This document shows, in pieces, positions 9,027-17,887 of a stretch of 64,000 nucleotides of DNA. The position numbers and the translations under genes are program-made. Position 1 is the first letter of the stretch, and each line of letters opens with the position of its first letter. Source of the stretch: CALNXN01 sp942490645 (GTDB lineage: Bacteria > Pseudomonadota > Alphaproteobacteria > Rhodobacterales > Rhodobacteraceae); assembly GCA_942490645.1 (NCBI GenBank), contig CALNXN010000002.1, forward strand, positions 248,001 to 312,000, in the 5' to 3' direction. Under the pieces are notes generated by a model. It was not told where the DNA came from. It was given only the letters and a program-made list of their open reading frames with translations, and searched no databases.

Positions 9027-9768
9027 GCGCACGCCCTAGATATACATCGATCACTGTCTGATCCGAGGTCACATGATCCAGACTGCCTTCGGCCAAAACC
9101 GACCCCTCGTGCAGCACCGTCACCTTGCAGCCCAGACGCCGCACGAATTCCATGTCATGCTCGACCACGACGACGGCGCGGGTTTCGGCCGCGCGGCGCA
9201 GGATATCAGTGGTTTTTTCGCGCTCCTCCACGGTCATCCCGGCCGCAGGTTCGTCCACCAGCAATAATCGTGGGTCTTGCGCCAGAAGCATCCCGATCTC
9301 CAGCCATTGCTTTTGTCCATGGCTCAATTCACCCGCGACCCGCGTTAGGCTATCAATCAGCCCGATTTCCTCCGCGATTTCTTCGATCCGGGCACCGTTT
9401 CGCGCCGTTTTCTTGTGCAGCAACACAGCCAGCGGTCCGCGCGGATTTTTCAACGCCATCGCAAGGTTTTGCCGCACGGTCTGCGCCTCAAAGACGGTGG
9501 GTTTTTGAAACTTGCGCCCGATCCCCTCTCTGGCGATCTCGCTCTCGGACATACCCAGCAGCGAGATGTTACGCTCGCCCCAGATAACGCGACCCTCATC
9601 CGGTTTCGTCTTGCCGGTGACGATGTCCATGAAGGTGGTCTTGCCTGCTCCGTTGGGGCCGATGATCGCGCGCAGTTCTGCGGGGGCAAAGTTGATCGAC
9701 AAAGAATTGATCGCTTTGAAGCCATCAAAACTGACCGACACGCCGGAGACCTCCAAAAGCATACTCAT
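9019..9768 (-). CDS. urtD: Urea ABC transporter ATP-binding protein UrtD
   Basis: 249 residues with Walker A GPNGAGKT, signature LSHGQKQWLE, and Walker B 'LLLVDEPAAGMT', the LivG/UrtD pattern. It pairs with UrtE as the ATPase heterodimer of the urea importer. Its start overlaps the urtC stop by four bases, showing translational coupling. Confidence 0.94.
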   Translation of the reverse strand: MSMLLEVSGVSVSFDGFKAINSLSINFAPAELRAIIGPNGAGKTTFMDIVTGKTKPDEGRVIWGERNISLLGMSESEIAREGIGRKFQKPTVFEAQTVRQNLAMALKNPRGPLAVLLHKKTARNGARIEEIAEEIGLIDSLTRVAGELSHGQKQWLEIGMLLAQDPRLLLVDEPAAGMTVEEREKTTDILRRAAETRAVVVVEHDMEFVRRLGCKVTVLHEGSVLAEGSLDHVTSDQTVIDVYLGRAHA

Positions 9769-10931
9769 GGCTGTTTCCTTACCAAATAATCAAAGAGCCC
9801 ACCGATGCCCTTGGGGAAAAACAGTGTCACCGCCACAAAGGACACGCCAAGCAGCACCAGCCACCAGTCTGTCCATTGGATCGTGTAGAACCCAAGCGGG
9901 ATGGCAGGCGCGCCACCCCCTGTGAACCAGCTCGACAAAAGTGATACGAACGCCGCACCAATCACAGCGCCATAAAGCCGCCCGCGCCCGCCTATAGCCA
10001 CCCAGACCGCCAGATAAATCGACGCAATGGGCGCGATTTCACCGGGGTTGATGATGCCTGCCTGCGGGTAATAAAGCGCCCCCGCTATGCCGGACACGAT
10101 GGCTGTGATTGTGAACACGAAAAGCTTGTAGCTTTCGACGTGATAGCCCAGAAACCGCACGCGCGCTTCGTTGTCGCGAATGCCTTTGATGACGCTGCCC
10201 ATCTTGCCCGACACGATCCACGCAAAGAACAAATATCCCGCGCCCAACGCCAAGGCTGAGACCCAAAAGAACACAATCGACACGACCGATTGCGGCGTCG
10301 CTTCGAACCCGGGAATGTTTTGCAGGCCAGACAAGCCATTGTTGCCGCGCAGCCCGCTGTCATTCTGAAAGAGGTAAAGCGACAGGGCGAGCGTCATGGC
10401 CTGCGTCAGGATCGACAGGTAAACGCCCGTCACGCGCGAACGAAACGCCAGCCAACCGAACACCAGCGCCAGCAACCCCGGCACCAGGACGACCATCAGC
10501 AACTGCAGATAAAGGTTGTCGGCAAAGGCCCAGATCATCGGAAAGTCAGCACTGCCCACCACGCCGAAAATCTGGTTGCCGATGGCATCAGTGACCTCTT
10601 GCGGAGTGGGTGGAATGACTTGCGTGGCAAGGCTTTGCGTCACGATGACCTCGGTGCGCGCGTACATCAGCCACATGCCGACCGCATAGCCGCCTATGCC
10701 GAAAAACGCGAAATGGCCCAGCGACAGAATCCCGCAATACCCCCAAACCACGTCCATCGCGATGGCGATCAGGCACAGACACAGCGTTTTGCCCAGCGTC
10801 TTAACGAAAGACGTCGAAATCACTCCGACGCCCAAGGCCTCCGACAGGACGGTGACGCCCAGCGTGAACAGGCTGAGCGCCAGTAAGAACCACAAGACGG
10901 ATGGGTTTTGAGCGATAAAAGTTTTGCGCAT
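9765..10931 (-). CDS. urtC: Urea ABC transporter permease UrtC
   Basis: 388 residues from the ATG at 10931, four bases after the urtB stop. About ten hydrophobic segments. It shows the LivM/UrtC signatures 'WGYCGILSLGHFAFFGIGG' near residue 65 and 'GSVIKGIRDNEARVRFLGY' near residue 250. Inner-membrane permease partner of UrtB. Confidence 0.94.
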   Translation of the reverse strand: MRKTFIAQNPSVLWFLLALSLFTLGVTVLSEALGVGVISTSFVKTLGKTLCLCLIAIAMDVVWGYCGILSLGHFAFFGIGGYAVGMWLMYARTEVIVTQSLATQVIPPTPQEVTDAIGNQIFGVVGSADFPMIWAFADNLYLQLLMVVLVPGLLALVFGWLAFRSRVTGVYLSILTQAMTLALSLYLFQNDSGLRGNNGLSGLQNIPGFEATPQSVVSIVFFWVSALALGAGYLFFAWIVSGKMGSVIKGIRDNEARVRFLGYHVESYKLFVFTITAIVSGIAGALYYPQAGIINPGEIAPIASIYLAVWVAIGGRGRLYGAVIGAAFVSLLSSWFTGGGAPAIPLGFYTIQWTDWWLVLLGVSFVAVTLFFPKGIGGLFDYLVRKQP

Positions 10932-10935
10932 CAGA

Positions 10936-12861
10936 TCAATCCGCCGCCGCCCGACCCTTGAGCGCGACAATGCCCTTGGGTCGGAATTGAATGAACAAGA
11001 TGATGAAAAGGATCATGTAGGTTTGCGCCGCCAGAGTGTTGGAGGGGTTGAGCCACTCGATGCCTTTTTGCAAAAACCCGATCATGGACGCCCCCGCCAG
11101 CGTGCCCCAAACGTTGCCGACGCCGCCCACAACCACTGTCATGAAAGATTGCACGATGTAGTCGGACCCCATCTCTGACGTGACCTTGGCATAGAGCCCG
11201 ATGGCCACGCCCGCGATGCCTGCGATGCCGGATCCCAGCCCGAAGGTCAGCATATTGATCCGGTCGGGGTTGATCCCCATGCTGGCCGCCATGCCAGGGT
11301 TCTGCGTGACGGCGCGCACCTCAAGGCCCAGACGTGTCCGTTTCAGCACAAACAGGATCAGCGCCAGAAACAGCAGTGCCAAGACGAAAATTGCGATGCG
11401 GATATAGCTGATCTGGATCACGTCCGAGATCACCCAAGCGCCGTCCAGCCACCCCGGCGAGGTGAGCGGGCGCGCCTGCGTGCCAAATATGTTTTTGGCC
11501 AGTTGTTGCAGGGCGATCGAAATCCCAAAAGTGGCCAAAAGCGTTTCCAACGGGCGGTGATAAAGGTGACGGATCACCAACCGCTCCATCGTCACGCCCG
11601 CAGCAAATGTGATAGCAAAGGCCAGTGGCAGGGCCACGATGATCGCCACGGTATAATCGGGGATGAACAGCTGCACCACATAGCCGGTGTAGGCCCCCAT
11701 CATGATGAATTCGCCATGCGCCATGTTGATCACGCCCATCACCCCAAAGGTGATGGCAAGCCCGATGGCTGCCAGAAAATAGATCGACGCCAGCGATAGC
11801 CCATCCAGCGCCAGATCGATCGTTTGCTCTACGCCCACGCGCTGTTCCACAGAAGCCAGAGCGGCCTCTGCGGCGGCTGTGATATCTGGATCCGGTTCTG
11901 TGTAGAGTTCATAAAACACATGATCGGCCAGCGCCGCATCACGCCGCACATTGGTGACCAACTCGGGTGCAAGTCCAGCCTCTGCCAACTGGGCGTAGGC
12001 CACCATGCGTGTTTGGTCCGTGCCCAATTGGGCCACGGGAATGTCGCCCACCCGTCCAGCGACGATGTTGGCCTCCAATGCGGCGCGGATATCATCTGAG
12101 GTTGTGCGAGGTGGGGCTAAATCGGCATCGACCAGTTGTGCGTAAAATGCGTCAGGGGCGATCGCCGGGTCGATCAGCCTTGCGATGTTGCCGTCGGGCG
12201 GGGAGACGGCAACACCCGCTTGGACCGTCAAAATCTGGTTGAGTACGCTGCGCGCCTCCACGCTGGTGTCTTGGGCGAGGCTGTTAATGGCGGCAATCCG
12301 GTCTTGGGGCGTATCGGCAAACCGCGCGGACAGAAAATTGGCCAACTGGATTTTCCGCGCGCGCAGTGTGCTATCGGTCTCGCCGTCAATCGATGCTTGC
12401 AGCGGACCAAGCTGTGCGGCTTCGGGTGCCCGCGCGATCGATTCCACCGCAGTCACGCGGCGCGACAGATCAGGGTCCGCCAGTTGAAACTGCACGAGTG
12501 CAGTACCAATCACACGGCGCACACCACCGTTTGGGCGCAGTTGGGTAAACCCGTCCTTAGACGCAGTGGTTTGCTGGCCTGTGTCGATATCCGTAACAGC
12601 CAACGCGTCGCCGTCATCCGCACCAAAAACAAAGAGACCATCCGGGTCTTGCCACACTTCGCGTTGCGCCCAGCGCTCTAGAAACACCGGCAATCCGGGC
12701 AGGCCGGAGGCGACAAGATCGTCCAGCACCGGACCTACGCTGCGACGCGAGGGGTTGGCGATTTCATCGACATGGGTCTGAAGAAGGGTTTGCAATTCTT
12801 GCGCAGGGGCAGCGTGCCCAAAACCCAGCATCAGCGTCAGAGCGATCAGGAAGCGGCGCAT
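10936..12861 (-). CDS. urtB: Urea ABC transporter permease UrtB, with periplasmic N-terminal domain
   Basis: 641 residues. A signal peptide (MRRFLIALTLMLGFGHAAPA) leads into about 320 residues of hydrophilic, helical sequence. The LivH-like permease core follows from about residue 345, with 'GLAITFGVMGVINMAHGEFI' and 'GLEVRAVTQNPGMAASMGI'. The permease core is the size of an ordinary LivH protein, so the N-terminal half is an added domain that should sit in the periplasm. Such long UrtB forms occur in proteobacterial urea transporters. A strong hairpin separates it from urtA. Confidence 0.93.
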   Translation of the reverse strand: MRRFLIALTLMLGFGHAAPAQELQTLLQTHVDEIANPSRRSVGPVLDDLVASGLPGLPVFLERWAQREVWQDPDGLFVFGADDGDALAVTDIDTGQQTTASKDGFTQLRPNGGVRRVIGTALVQFQLADPDLSRRVTAVESIARAPEAAQLGPLQASIDGETDSTLRARKIQLANFLSARFADTPQDRIAAINSLAQDTSVEARSVLNQILTVQAGVAVSPPDGNIARLIDPAIAPDAFYAQLVDADLAPPRTTSDDIRAALEANIVAGRVGDIPVAQLGTDQTRMVAYAQLAEAGLAPELVTNVRRDAALADHVFYELYTEPDPDITAAAEAALASVEQRVGVEQTIDLALDGLSLASIYFLAAIGLAITFGVMGVINMAHGEFIMMGAYTGYVVQLFIPDYTVAIIVALPLAFAITFAAGVTMERLVIRHLYHRPLETLLATFGISIALQQLAKNIFGTQARPLTSPGWLDGAWVISDVIQISYIRIAIFVLALLFLALILFVLKRTRLGLEVRAVTQNPGMAASMGINPDRINMLTFGLGSGIAGIAGVAIGLYAKVTSEMGSDYIVQSFMTVVVGGVGNVWGTLAGASMIGFLQKGIEWLNPSNTLAAQTYMILFIILFIQFRPKGIVALKGRAAAD

Positions 12862-12894
12862 AGAAGTCTTTCAGTATTTCAATCGGTCAAGGTG

Positions 12895-12926
12895 TCCAAA
12901 GGCGGGGGTCACGCCCCGCCTTTGGA
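12895..12926 (-). other. Intercistronic hairpin between urtA and urtB
   Basis: A perfect 13-bp stem (12895-12907 with 12914-12926, arms TCCAAAGGCGGGG/CCCCGCCTTTGGA) closes a six-base loop in the 72-base gap. No T run follows on either strand, so it is not a classic terminator. It could protect the 3' end of the abundant urtA message after processing. Confidence 0.65.
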
Positions 12927-12933
12927 TGTGCCA

Positions 12934-14220
12934 TCAGTAGTTCGATGTCAGCTGTACGCAGGTGCTGGTTTCGGTGTTGTACATGCCACACCCCAAGTCT
13001 TTCCAATCCGATATCAGCTTGGCGCTTTCGGGCAGGAAATCGGTCCATGCATCACCCGGCACTTCGCTTGTCTGGCTGATGATGTCGAACTGACCTTCTG
13101 CCGTGATCTCGCCGATCAGCACCGGCTTGGCCAGATGGTGGTTCGGCAGCATGACAGCTGTGCCACCGGTCAGGTTCGGGAACTCTTGCCCGTACATCGC
13201 CGCGCGGACCGCATCGACGTCCGTGGTACCTGCCGCAGTCGCAGCGTTCACCCACATGTTGAAGCCGATGTAATGCGCCTCCATCGGGTCGTTGGTGACG
13301 CGATCTTCGCCTGCAAAAGCTTTCCAAGCGGCAATGAATTCCGCGTTTGCGGGCGTGTCTGCAGACTGGAAGTAGTTCCAAGCCGCGAGGTGACCCACGA
13401 GGTTGGATGTATCCAGCCCCGAAAGCTCTTCTTCGCCGACCGAAAAGGCAACGACTGGAATGTCGTCGGCGGAAATGTCAGCCGCCGCGAGTTCTTTGTA
13501 AAAGCCGATGTTGGCGTCCCCGTTGATCGTCGAAATCACGCCAACCTGTTTGCCGTCTTCGCCCAGCGCCACAACGTCACCCACGATGGTGGCCCAGTCG
13601 GAATGACCAAAGGGCGTGTAGTTGACGAAGATATCATCAGCCGCGATGCCCTTGTCCTGAAGGTACTGCTCCAGGATGTTGTTGGTCGTGCGGGGATACA
13701 CATAGTCAGTGCCCAAGAGCGCAAATTTCTCCACGCCCAGTTCCTCAAGGAAATAGTCAACCGCAGGGATCGCCTGCTGGTTGGGTGCCGCACCGGTGTA
13801 AAATACGTTCTTGGAGCTTTCCTCGCCTTCGTATTGCACGGGGTAGAACATCAAGCCGTTCAATTCCTCAAGAACAGGCAGTGCGGATTTGCGCGACACC
13901 GATGTCCATGAGCCAAAGATGACGTCAACTTCGGATACAGTCAGCAGTTCGCGTGCTTTTTCGGCAAAGAGAGGCCAGTCAGAGGCAGGATCGACCACGA
14001 CAGCTTCGATCTGGCACCCCAGCAAACCGCCAGCGGCATTCTGTTTTTCGATCAGCATCAGCATCGTGTCTTTCAGTGTCGTCTCGGAGATCGCCATCGT
14101 ACCGGACAGAGAGTGCAAGACACCCACCTTGATCGGATCAGCACATTCGGCAGCGGCCATGGCAGTGGTGCCCAGCAAGGCAGCCGTCACATAAGAGGTC
14201 AGTTTTAGCTTTTGAGCCAT
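12934..14220 (-). CDS. urtA: Urea ABC transporter substrate-binding protein UrtA
   Basis: 428 residues from the ATG at 14220, preceded by AAAGGGA. A Sec signal peptide ends near TAMAAA. The mature protein carries UrtA hallmarks: 'IKVGVLHSLSGTMAISE', 'VQYEGEESSKNVFYTGA' and 'GTDYVYPRTTNN'. It binds urea in the periplasm and delivers it to UrtBC. First gene of the transporter operon, so nitrogen-controlled expression is likely, but no NtrC or sigma-54 site could be defined upstream. Confidence 0.95.
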   Translation of the reverse strand: MAQKLKLTSYVTAALLGTTAMAAAECADPIKVGVLHSLSGTMAISETTLKDTMLMLIEKQNAAGGLLGCQIEAVVVDPASDWPLFAEKARELLTVSEVDVIFGSWTSVSRKSALPVLEELNGLMFYPVQYEGEESSKNVFYTGAAPNQQAIPAVDYFLEELGVEKFALLGTDYVYPRTTNNILEQYLQDKGIAADDIFVNYTPFGHSDWATIVGDVVALGEDGKQVGVISTINGDANIGFYKELAAADISADDIPVVAFSVGEEELSGLDTSNLVGHLAAWNYFQSADTPANAEFIAAWKAFAGEDRVTNDPMEAHYIGFNMWVNAATAAGTTDVDAVRAAMYGQEFPNLTGGTAVMLPNHHLAKPVLIGEITAEGQFDIISQTSEVPGDAWTDFLPESAKLISDWKDLGCGMYNTETSTCVQLTSNY

Positions 14221-14801
14221 CGGTTTTAGGTCCCTTTTGTCGCCGCGGGACAACCGAAAGGCGCGAGCAGCCCTTTCGTCAAAGACCCTAAAAGTGTACT
14301 CAGGCCCCGCAACAGTGATGTTGTAGTCGCGCAGTGGGAGGTATCTGCCACGATAGCCCACCGCGCGGCGTTTCTTGCCCGTATGGGCAGGGATATCTGG
14401 GTCGGTTCCCGCGTTATTGGCCAGCAGCAGGGCGGTCAGGCATTCAAACTTGGCAACGCCTGCCTAATTCAGCGCCGCAATGTCGTTCCTTTGCGTAAAA
14501 AACAGGCGGTCCCGTGCCAGCTCGAGCTGTGCTTGCCCGTATTTGTCGGATTGGCACCATCAAGTGCGCGCTTCCAATCGTCATGCTACGCCGGCGTGCG
14601 CTGCGCATAACGGCCCGCGCACCGCAAACAGTATGGCAGCCAGAGCAAATCTCTGCGCCGGGCTGCATTTATGCCCAAAGAGGTTGCCATGCCACCAATG
14701 CGGGCGTGAAAACGCGCTGTTGGCGGTTTTTGGGCTGGGCAATCGGACGCGCGCAATGTTTTCTGTCGGAAATCCGCAGCAATTCCGGGCCACGCTTCGT
14801 T
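14221..14801. other. 580-base intergenic region between urtA and the GH13 gene
   Basis: Holds the promoters of two divergent genes. I see no convincing reading frame, no tRNA and no full sigma-54 motif; TTGGCACC at about 14550 resembles a -24 box but lacks a matching -12 GC box. A small palindrome (AACAGTGATGTT, around 14311-14322) is of unknown meaning. Confidence 0.5.
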
Positions 14802-16550
14802 ATGCACTCGACCAAGTCCAACTCCTTCAGCGTGCGTTTGGCGTCCCTCGTGCGCCAAATCTATCCCGACATAGACGCGGACATTCTGGCGAGTAAGATC
14901 GTCGAAGCCTTTTGGCCCGACCCCAGCAAACCGCGCAAACGTGGTAGGGCGCCGGGCAATACCCTATGGACCGAAAACGACGCCCTGTTGATCACCTATG
15001 GTAACTCCATCATTGACGGTGCGCACAAGCCGCTTGACCTGCTGCATGATTTTCTGCTGCGTCGCATGAAGGGCGTGGTGAACGGCGTGCATATCTTGCC
15101 GTTTTTTCCATTTACCTCCGACGATGGCTTTGCGGTTTCGGATTTTAGAACCGTGAACCCACAGCTTGGCGATTGGGCGGACATCAACCGGATTGGCAGC
15201 GAATTTCATCTGATGTCCGATCTGGTTCTGAACCATGTCTCCAGCCAGGGCGCGTGGTTCAATGCCTACCGTCAGGGACAAGCGCCCTATGACAGGTTCT
15301 TTTTCGAGGCCTCGCCCGAGGATGACCTGAGCAATGTCGTCCGCCCCCGCACCACGCCCTTGTTGCAAGAGGTTGAAACGGTCAACGGACCGCGCCATGT
15401 GTGGTGCACCTTCAGCCATGACCAGATCGATCTGGATTTTCGCAACCCTGAAGTGCTGCTGGAATTTCTGCGGATCATCCGCTTGCACGTGGACAACGGG
15501 GTCCAGATCATCCGGCTCGATGCGGTGGCGTTTTTGTGGAAGGAGGTCGGATCGCCTTCGATCCACCTGCCCCAGACCCATGCCATTGTGCGCCTGATGC
15601 GAATGCTGTGCGACTATGCCACCGAAACGATCATCCTGCTGACCGAAACCAATGTGCCCAAAGCCGAAAACCTCAGTTATTTCGGCAATCGCAACGAGGC
15701 ACATGCGATCTACAACTTCCCGCTGCCGCCGCTGATCCTGCATGCGATGATGTCCGGCTCGTCGCGTCACCTGCGCAACTGGCAAAGCCGGATGCCCCCT
15801 GCGCAATTGGGCTGCGCCTATCTGAATTTCACGGCCAGCCATGATGGCATTGGAATGCGGCCCGCCGAAGGGTTGTTGCCCGCAGAAGAGCAAGCGCAGA
15901 TGATCCAGACGGTACGTGATCTGGGTGGGCTGGTGTCGATGCGCGCCCTGCCGGATGGTGGCGAATCCCCCTATGAGCTGAACACCACGTTCTACGAGGC
16001 CACCAGCCGCACGTTTGCCGGCGAAGACGACCACCACTTCGACCGCTTCATCTGTTCGCAGACAATCGTCATGTCGCTTGAAGGCATTCCCGCTTTCTAC
16101 ATCCACTCCATGCTGGCCACGCCCAACGATCACGCGCAGGTCGAACGACGCGGCATGAACCGTGGAATCAACCGCCACCGTTGGGATTATCCGACGCTCG
16201 AAACATTGCTGGCCGATCCGGACAGCCCGCAGGCGCGCGTACTTGGGGCCTTGTCCAGCCGACTGCGGATCAGGGCCAAGCAATCCGCATTCCACCCCAA
16301 TGCCACACAATTCACCATGTCTCTGCGAGATGAGGTCTTTGGGGTCTGGCGCCAAAGTCTGGACCGGCATCAATCCATTTTCGCCCTGCACAACGTGAGC
16401 GACAAACCCGTCGACATCCTGCTGGCCTCTCTCAACCTTATTGATGACGAGGATTGGATCGACCTGCTGAGCGGCGAGCGCATCGACGGGGGCGCCGAAG
16501 CGATCACCCTTGCCCCCTATCAATGCCGGTGGATCACGAACCGCGGTTAA
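14802..16550 (+). CDS. GH13_18 sucrose-phosphorylase-like enzyme, probably glucosylglycerate phosphorylase
   Basis: 582 residues from the ATG at 14802. The frame is open further upstream, but the family begins near here. The (beta/alpha)8 barrel has the sucrose-phosphorylase motifs: nucleophile Asp240 in 'IIRLDAVAFLWKEVG', acid/base Glu282 in 'LLTETNVPKAEN', and Asp348 in 'NFTASHDGIG'. The GH13_18 subfamily includes phosphorylases for sucrose, glucosylglycerol and 2-O-glucosylglycerate. The convergent neighbours encode glucosylglycerate synthesis, so glucosylglycerate (giving glucose 1-phosphate and D-glycerate) is the best guess. Cytoplasmic; no signal peptide. Confidence 0.8.
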   Translation: MHSTKSNSFSVRLASLVRQIYPDIDADILASKIVEAFWPDPSKPRKRGRAPGNTLWTENDALLITYGNSIIDGAHKPLDLLHDFLLRRMKGVVNGVHILPFFPFTSDDGFAVSDFRTVNPQLGDWADINRIGSEFHLMSDLVLNHVSSQGAWFNAYRQGQAPYDRFFFEASPEDDLSNVVRPRTTPLLQEVETVNGPRHVWCTFSHDQIDLDFRNPEVLLEFLRIIRLHVDNGVQIIRLDAVAFLWKEVGSPSIHLPQTHAIVRLMRMLCDYATETIILLTETNVPKAENLSYFGNRNEAHAIYNFPLPPLILHAMMSGSSRHLRNWQSRMPPAQLGCAYLNFTASHDGIGMRPAEGLLPAEEQAQMIQTVRDLGGLVSMRALPDGGESPYELNTTFYEATSRTFAGEDDHHFDRFICSQTIVMSLEGIPAFYIHSMLATPNDHAQVERRGMNRGINRHRWDYPTLETLLADPDSPQARVLGALSSRLRIRAKQSAFHPNATQFTMSLRDEVFGVWRQSLDRHQSIFALHNVSDKPVDILLASLNLIDDEDWIDLLSGERIDGGAEAITLAPYQCRWITNRG

Positions 16551-16662
16551 GTGCGGCCCTGATGGCGTTTTCGGAAACCTCTGAATGGCTTGGTGCTGCC
16601 TGAATTCCAAGACGTCTTAGAAGTCAGTTACGAACACGGGCTCAGCCTCGCCGAGAAACGCT

Positions 16663-17883
16663 TTACTGATACTCTGCCTCATCCGCAGCCGCAGCCGCGC
16701 GCATATCGCTGAGAAAGCTGGGATCCGCGGAATGCACGCGGTTCCATGTCGGGATAAAAGGCGTCTCGTTGGGGTTTTCAATAAACGAATGACCGGCCAA
16801 CATGATGTTTTCGGCGAAGAGCTCAATCGCACGCTCTTCGCGGTGGCGGTCGATCGACAAGCCGTTCATTTTTGCGTCGTTGTAGTAGCTCTCCAACAAG
16901 TCCAGCGCCGTTCGATAGTAAGTCGCCTTGAGTGCGCGGAACACATTCGCCGTAAAGACAGTCCCGTCCGAGGCCAGCTTGCGGAAAATCGCCTTGCAGA
17001 TGTCGGTCGACATTCGGCTCAAACCCGCAGTGGCGTCATCCGCGCTCAGGTCCTGATGTTTGTGATCATAGGCGTCGGCGATCTCGACCTGACACACCGC
17101 TTGCGGGGCCAGATTACGCCATGCCTCGGACAAAACACCAATCTCCAAACCCCAATCCGACGGGATACGAAGGTCCGGCAGGATCGCGGTCCGCATGGCA
17201 AACTCGCCCGACAGCGGATAGCGAAAACTGCGTAGGAAATCGATGTAATCGCGATCCCCGATCACTTTTTTCAAGGCAATCAACAGCGGGCTGACCAACA
17301 GGCGGGTCACACGGCCATTCAGCTTGTTGTCACCGATGCGCGGGTAAAACCCCTTGGCCACCTGATACGGAAAACTGGGGTTCACCACCGGATAGACCAA
17401 GCGCGCCAACATTTCGTTGTTGTAGGTCAGGATATCGCAATCATGGATCGCCATCACGGCACTGTCGGCGCATCCGATCAGATAGCCCAAGGACGACCAC
17501 ACGTTCTTGCCTTTGCCCTGCTCGGCCGGGGCCAATCCCATCGCGTCCAGCCGCGCGCCCAATTCCAACATGCGCGGGCTGTCGTTCCAGATCACGATAT
17601 GGTTCTGGTTAAGTGTCTTGAACTCTGATTTGGCATGGCGAAACTGGGCTTCATCAGCTTTGTCCAACCCGATGATGATCCGGTGCAAATAGGTGACCTT
17701 GGCCAATTCCGACATAATATGCGGCATCGCCTCGCCTTGCAGTTCTGAATAGAGACATGGCAGGATCAGGGAAATCTTTCGGTTCTGCGAGAACGACATC
17801 AGCTCGTCATTCAGCTCTGCAACCGACCGGGTGCGCAGGTTGTGCAAAGTGGTGATGTTTCCGTTTTGGTGGAAATCGGCCAT
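16663..17883 (-). CDS. gpgS: Glucosyl-3-phosphoglycerate synthase-like glycosyltransferase (GT81)
   Basis: 406 residues. GT-A fold features are visible: 'ISLILPCLYSELQG' near 37, 'GKGKNVWSSLGYLIGC' at 123-138, and the metal-binding DxD as D148-C-D150 in 'AIHDCDILTY'. The acceptor-region Arg/Lys-rich 'GFYPRIGDNKLNGRVTRL' follows. The enzyme joins glucose from NDP-glucose to 3-phosphoglycerate. It starts four bases after the phosphatase gene stop, giving the standard GpgS/GpgP pair for glucosylglycerate. Mannosyl-transfer is a less likely alternative. Confidence 0.85.
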   Translation of the reverse strand: MADFHQNGNITTLHNLRTRSVAELNDELMSFSQNRKISLILPCLYSELQGEAMPHIMSELAKVTYLHRIIIGLDKADEAQFRHAKSEFKTLNQNHIVIWNDSPRMLELGARLDAMGLAPAEQGKGKNVWSSLGYLIGCADSAVMAIHDCDILTYNNEMLARLVYPVVNPSFPYQVAKGFYPRIGDNKLNGRVTRLLVSPLLIALKKVIGDRDYIDFLRSFRYPLSGEFAMRTAILPDLRIPSDWGLEIGVLSEAWRNLAPQAVCQVEIADAYDHKHQDLSADDATAGLSRMSTDICKAIFRKLASDGTVFTANVFRALKATYYRTALDLLESYYNDAKMNGLSIDRHREERAIELFAENIMLAGHSFIENPNETPFIPTWNRVHSADPSFLSDMRAAAAADEAEYQ

Positions 17884-17887
17884 ATGG

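Noticed and set aside
14540..14575. Possible sigma-54 promoter (TTGGCACC)
   Set aside because: The matching TTGC/GC element at the required distance is missing, and it points away from urtA.
14514..14801. Longer N-terminus for the GH13 protein
   Set aside because: The extra 96 residues are Arg/Cys-rich with no similarity to the family; the ATG at 14802 gives a normal N-terminus.
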